Origin: Chloroflexota bacterium
GTDB taxonomy: Bacteria; Chloroflexota; Anaerolineae; JAAYEA01
DNA length: 64,000 nt
Direction of reading: 5' to 3'
Assembly (NCBI GenBank): GCA_019873665.1
Contig: JAIOAV010000010.1
Coordinates: 1-64,000 of the forward strand
This document shows positions 61,509 to 64,000 of the stretch, in pieces. The notes under the pieces are model-generated. The model made no database searches and was not told the DNA's origin. It saw only the letters and a program-made list of their open reading frames with translations. A program made the translations under genes and the position numbers. Position 1 is the stretch's first letter. The number at the start of each line of letters is the position of its first letter.

Positions 61509-62660
61509 CTAGCCTGTGAACTCGATATCAACATATGCGCCGTCAGTCAGCCCTTCGACCGACGTGACAGCACAGCGGCTCTGGATCAGGGCCAGTGTCT
61601 CCGCATCCGGCACGCCGCCATACGTGTCCGGATAGGTCGAGAGCACGGCCCGGCGTCTGCGGCGCCCGGCGCGCGGCGGCAGCACCTTATCCAACAGCTC
61701 GACGTCAGGGGTGCCGTTGTGGCTGCCGTGGTGGCTGATCTTGAGGAACTGCACTGGCTGTAGCACGCCGTGTTGTTCCATCATCTTCCAGCTACGGTAT
61801 TCGGCGTCGCCGGGAAAGAGCAGCCGCCAGCCGCGCCACTCGAGCGACACGACGACGCTGGTGTTGTTGGCGGCCCTGTCAATGGCCAACAAGTTGCTGC
61901 CGTAACCGCGTCGCCGCATCTCAACCAGATTGTAGAACGCCCCGGCATCCACTCCCGCAGGTGGTAGTGGCTCTGTCAGGCCGGGGAGCGCGCTAGCACC
62001 GCTATCGGGGGACACGGCCAACGCCATTGGCACCAGCCCCCGATAGTAGTCCGCGGTATCCTCCTCTGGCGCCCAGACCTCGAACTGAGCTTCCTGGAAG
62101 GGATGCGCGCCCGTCAGATCCACGCCGCGGTGGACGTACGTGGTTTTCTGCGCTAGACTCCGCAAATAGTCCACGCACTGGCCCGTGTCGCGCGGATTGT
62201 TGTTGTGCATTAGCGCACGCACATAGGGCGTCTCCAGCTCGGGCGCGGCTCGCAGGAACTGGGCGATCTGCTCGTATGCCGCCTCCATCTGCAATCGCTT
62301 GCGCTTGGCCTCGGGATGCGTGTCATAATAATCTGGCGCAGCGGATGCGGTGAGCCAGGCATGGGTCACATTGAAGCGGACGCCCAGCTTTTCCGCACCA
62401 TAGAACAAACCCTGTATGTGATCCAGGTGCTCGTGCGTCATCACGTAGAGGTCCAGCGGCTGGCCCGCAAGCTGCTTCTGGATATCGGCCAGGACGGGGC
62501 GAAAAAGCTCATCGGCGCCGCCCGCGCCGCTCAGGACGTTCCCCACATCAATCAGCATGTGGCGCTTGGCGACGCTGCCATTTGGCGCGCGGTCAGGTAT
62601 CGTCACAAGCACCGCGTCGCCGAACCGCACGTTATATACCCGCACGCGCAGCTTGGCCAT
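61509..62660 (-). CDS. Metallo-beta-lactamase-fold hydrolase (ComEC/Rec2-like soluble type)
   Basis: A 383-residue soluble MBL-fold protein. It starts LRVRVYNVRFGDAVLV, the usual first strand of ComEC-like MBL domains. The metal motif is VMTHEHLDHIQG near residue 74; later metal ligands lie in LLFPGDAEYRSWKMM and LKISHHGSHNGTPDVEL. Proteins of this subgroup may be nucleases or phosphodiesterases, and several occur in bacterial conflict or stress systems. The ATG at 62660 starts one base after the stop of the upstream protease gene, with GGAGGCG before it, so the two are translationally coupled. Confidence 0.87.
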   Translation of the reverse strand: MAKLRVRVYNVRFGDAVLVTIPDRAPNGSVAKRHMLIDVGNVLSGAGGADELFRPVLADIQKQLAGQPLDLYVMTHEHLDHIQGLFYGAEKLGVRFNVTHAWLTASAAPDYYDTHPEAKRKRLQMEAAYEQIAQFLRAAPELETPYVRALMHNNNPRDTGQCVDYLRSLAQKTTYVHRGVDLTGAHPFQEAQFEVWAPEEDTADYYRGLVPMALAVSPDSGASALPGLTEPLPPAGVDAGAFYNLVEMRRRGYGSNLLAIDRAANNTSVVVSLEWRGWRLLFPGDAEYRSWKMMEQHGVLQPVQFLKISHHGSHNGTPDVELLDKVLPPRAGRRRRRAVLSTYPDTYGGVPDAETLALIQSRCAVTSVEGLTDGAYVDIEFTG

Positions 62661-62661
62661 C

Positions 62662-64000
62662 TCACGCCTCCTGCAGGATGTGCAGCATGCGGGCCGCGCC
62701 GCGCACTCGCATCAGGTCGCCGGTGGTCTCGGCGATGATGGCCGATTGCAGCTCGTGGCCGCCGGGTGCTTGCGCGTGCCTCTCCAGTTGCAGCGTGCCC
62801 TCGTCCGCCAGACGCCGCAGGATGGCGTCGCGGTCGGCCCGCTGCGTCTCGCTGGCATCGGACATCAGGTGCGCGCGGATGCGCCGGGTCTCCCAGTCAA
62901 TGGCCAGCGTAGTGCCCGCACTGACCTGCCGCTGTGCCGGAAAGCGCCTCCCCAGTGGGTTCGGCTCTTTCTGATCCCATAACACCTTGAGGATGCATTC
63001 GCGGATCTTGCGCGTGCCATCGCTCCCATAGTAGAGCTTGGTCACGTCCAGACGTGGGCGCACATGGAAGGGGATGGCCGGCGGGATGCCCAGCAGCTTA
63101 CGGTTGCGGTTCGCGAACTCATACGCGGCCCAGTCGCTGGCCACCAGTGTCTCCAGGTCCACATCCGCCAGCGCCGGATGCGCCACATTCGTCTCCACCT
63201 GCATCGCGGCGCGGTCTGAAACCATGTGGCGGGTGACGAACTCGTCGCAGATCCACTCTCGCTCCAGCGAGGGCTCCGTGTGCGAGGCCTGGTCGGCGGC
63301 GATGATCGCCCGGCCATAGTCGGCAAAGGAGATCTCGCCCGGAGGCAGATAGTCCAGGGCGCGAAAGATCATCCGTTTGAAGCGCGCCGCGCCGATCCCC
63401 AGCGCTCGCCCCGAAGCGCTGTACTCGGATGTGCCCATGCGTTGCGCCTCGCGTTTCTTCAGCGACTCGTGGATCTTGACCATGACGGTGTAAAGCGCGC
63501 CGCTGAGGACTTCGCTCAGGGCGTGCGGCTCGTCGCGGGGCACCAGATTGGGCTTCCCGTAGTCGTCCACAGACCTGTCGTTCTCGTCGAGCGTTCGCCT
63601 GTTGAGGAGCGTGCGCAGGTAAAAAGCGGCGTGGGACTCGCGGCTGAGAGCCCGCCCGAACTCCTCCGCGATGGAGCTAAAGGCGGTTGAGTTCGTGATA
63701 TACCCGCCGGTCTGTTGCAGCACCGTCTCGCGCAGGTTGTGACTATCGAACGCCATCATCAGCGCCGTCAGGTCGGCAATCGCCTCGTGCAGCGCCAGCG
63801 ACTGCGGTGTGATGGCGTTATATAGGTCGGGCGCGATCCCATCCAGGATGGCGTGTCCCGTCTCGTGCGCCACAATGTCGCGCGAGAGGCTGGTGTAGAT
63901 CATCTCGTTGCTCTGTGGGTGGATGGGAAAGTAAAAGAACTGGATACTATGAGAATCGCGCTCATAGAACGCGTTCGCCCACTGGCCGGCGCGCGGCACC
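62662..64000 (-). CDS. Gluzincin-type zinc metalloprotease, 5' end outside the window
   Basis: The frame is open from the right edge to a TGA at 62662-62664 (446 codons visible). The zinc site is DIVAHETGHAILDG at about 63850-63870, followed by LALHEAIADLTALMMAF with the distal Glu, i.e. HExxH plus ExxxD as in thermolysin-like gluzincins. The sequence downstream is long, hydrophilic and without membrane segments. The start and any signal peptide lie outside. It overlaps functionally with the next gene, which starts one base after its stop. The protease fold is clear; its target is unknown. Confidence 0.82.
   Translation of the reverse strand, partial: VPRAGQWANAFYERDSHSIQFFYFPIHPQSNEMIYTSLSRDIVAHETGHAILDGIAPDLYNAITPQSLALHEAIADLTALMMAFDSHNLRETVLQQTGGYITNSTAFSSIAEEFGRALSRESHAAFYLRTLLNRRTLDENDRSVDDYGKPNLVPRDEPHALSEVLSGALYTVMVKIHESLKKREAQRMGTSEYSASGRALGIGAARFKRMIFRALDYLPPGEISFADYGRAIIAADQASHTEPSLEREWICDEFVTRHMVSDRAAMQVETNVAHPALADVDLETLVASDWAAYEFANRNRKLLGIPPAIPFHVRPRLDVTKLYYGSDGTRKIRECILKVLWDQKEPNPLGRRFPAQRQVSAGTTLAIDWETRRIRAHLMSDASETQRADRDAILRRLADEGTLQLERHAQAPGGHELQSAIIAETTGDLMRVRGAARMLHILQEA

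Noticed and set aside
1-64000. tRNA genes, rRNA genes, CRISPR arrays, prophage or insertion-sequence genes
   Set aside because: I looked for cloverleaf-like ends, regularly spaced direct repeats and transposase or integrase motifs and found none; short tRNAs could still be missed by eye.

Overview
The window looks like a piece of a high-GC bacterial chromosome, most probably a member of the Chloroflexota (Anaerolineae-like). This is an inference from the gene families, the many secreted multidomain proteins ending in a short xLPLxxx tail, and a 26-kb exopolysaccharide operon; no rRNA or marker gene is present to prove it. No tRNA, rRNA, CRISPR array, integrase or transposase was seen.

1-26422 (all minus strand): one exopolysaccharide/capsule locus of 21 genes, read from a sigma70-type promoter at 26394-26422 through a 258-nt structured leader. 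In transcription order it encodes a fused Wzz/BY-kinase, Wzx flippase, Wzy polymerase, polysaccharide deacetylase, GT4 glycosyltransferase, PIG-L deacetylase, WbqC-like protein, second GT4, small phosphoglycosyl transferase, methyltransferase, degenerate APH-fold protein, formyltransferase, second deacetylase, second methyltransferase, DegT aminotransferase, membrane nucleotide-sugar 4,6-dehydratase, ATP-grasp ligase, three FemAB/GNAT-like proteins and a secreted TIM-barrel/PKD protein that runs off the left edge. Many junctions are 4-nt ATGA overlaps. The dehydratase, aminotransferase and formyltransferase together suggest an N-formylated amino sugar; the ATP-grasp and FemAB genes suggest further acyl or aminoacyl decoration.

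26423-34810 (plus): an intergenic region with ~81-bp palindromic repeats, a RidA-family gene, a PhoR-like histidine kinase without a response regulator, and a phosphate operon pstS-pstC-pstA-pstB-arsC-phoU. pstS is preceded by a very clear Pho-box array of six hexamers at exact 11-bp spacing.

34811-42548: degV, a second repeat cluster, a frameshifted GNAT gene, a class V aminotransferase, a 994-residue secreted DNRLRE-Ig-GH172 protein and, convergent, a CaCA-type cation/Ca2+ antiporter.

42549-54982: two consensus promoters facing apart; a tandem pair of secreted proteins built from an unfamiliar four-fold repeat; a flavodoxin; an ABC-2 exporter operon; a divergent secreted NHL-repeat protein; a 2'-5' RNA ligase-like protein overlapping a heparinase-II/III-like lipoprotein; a SIMPL-domain lipoprotein; and a perfect bidirectional terminator.

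54983-64000 (minus): an apparent operon with no visible signal peptides: a gluzincin-type protease (runs off the right edge), a ComEC-like metallo-beta-lactamase-fold hydrolase, an astacin-like protease with a C-terminal PPC domain, a GH63-like glycosidase, an 83-residue unknown and a 703-residue alpha/alpha-toroid-like unknown. This cluster and the four-fold-repeat pair are the best candidates for an undescribed system.
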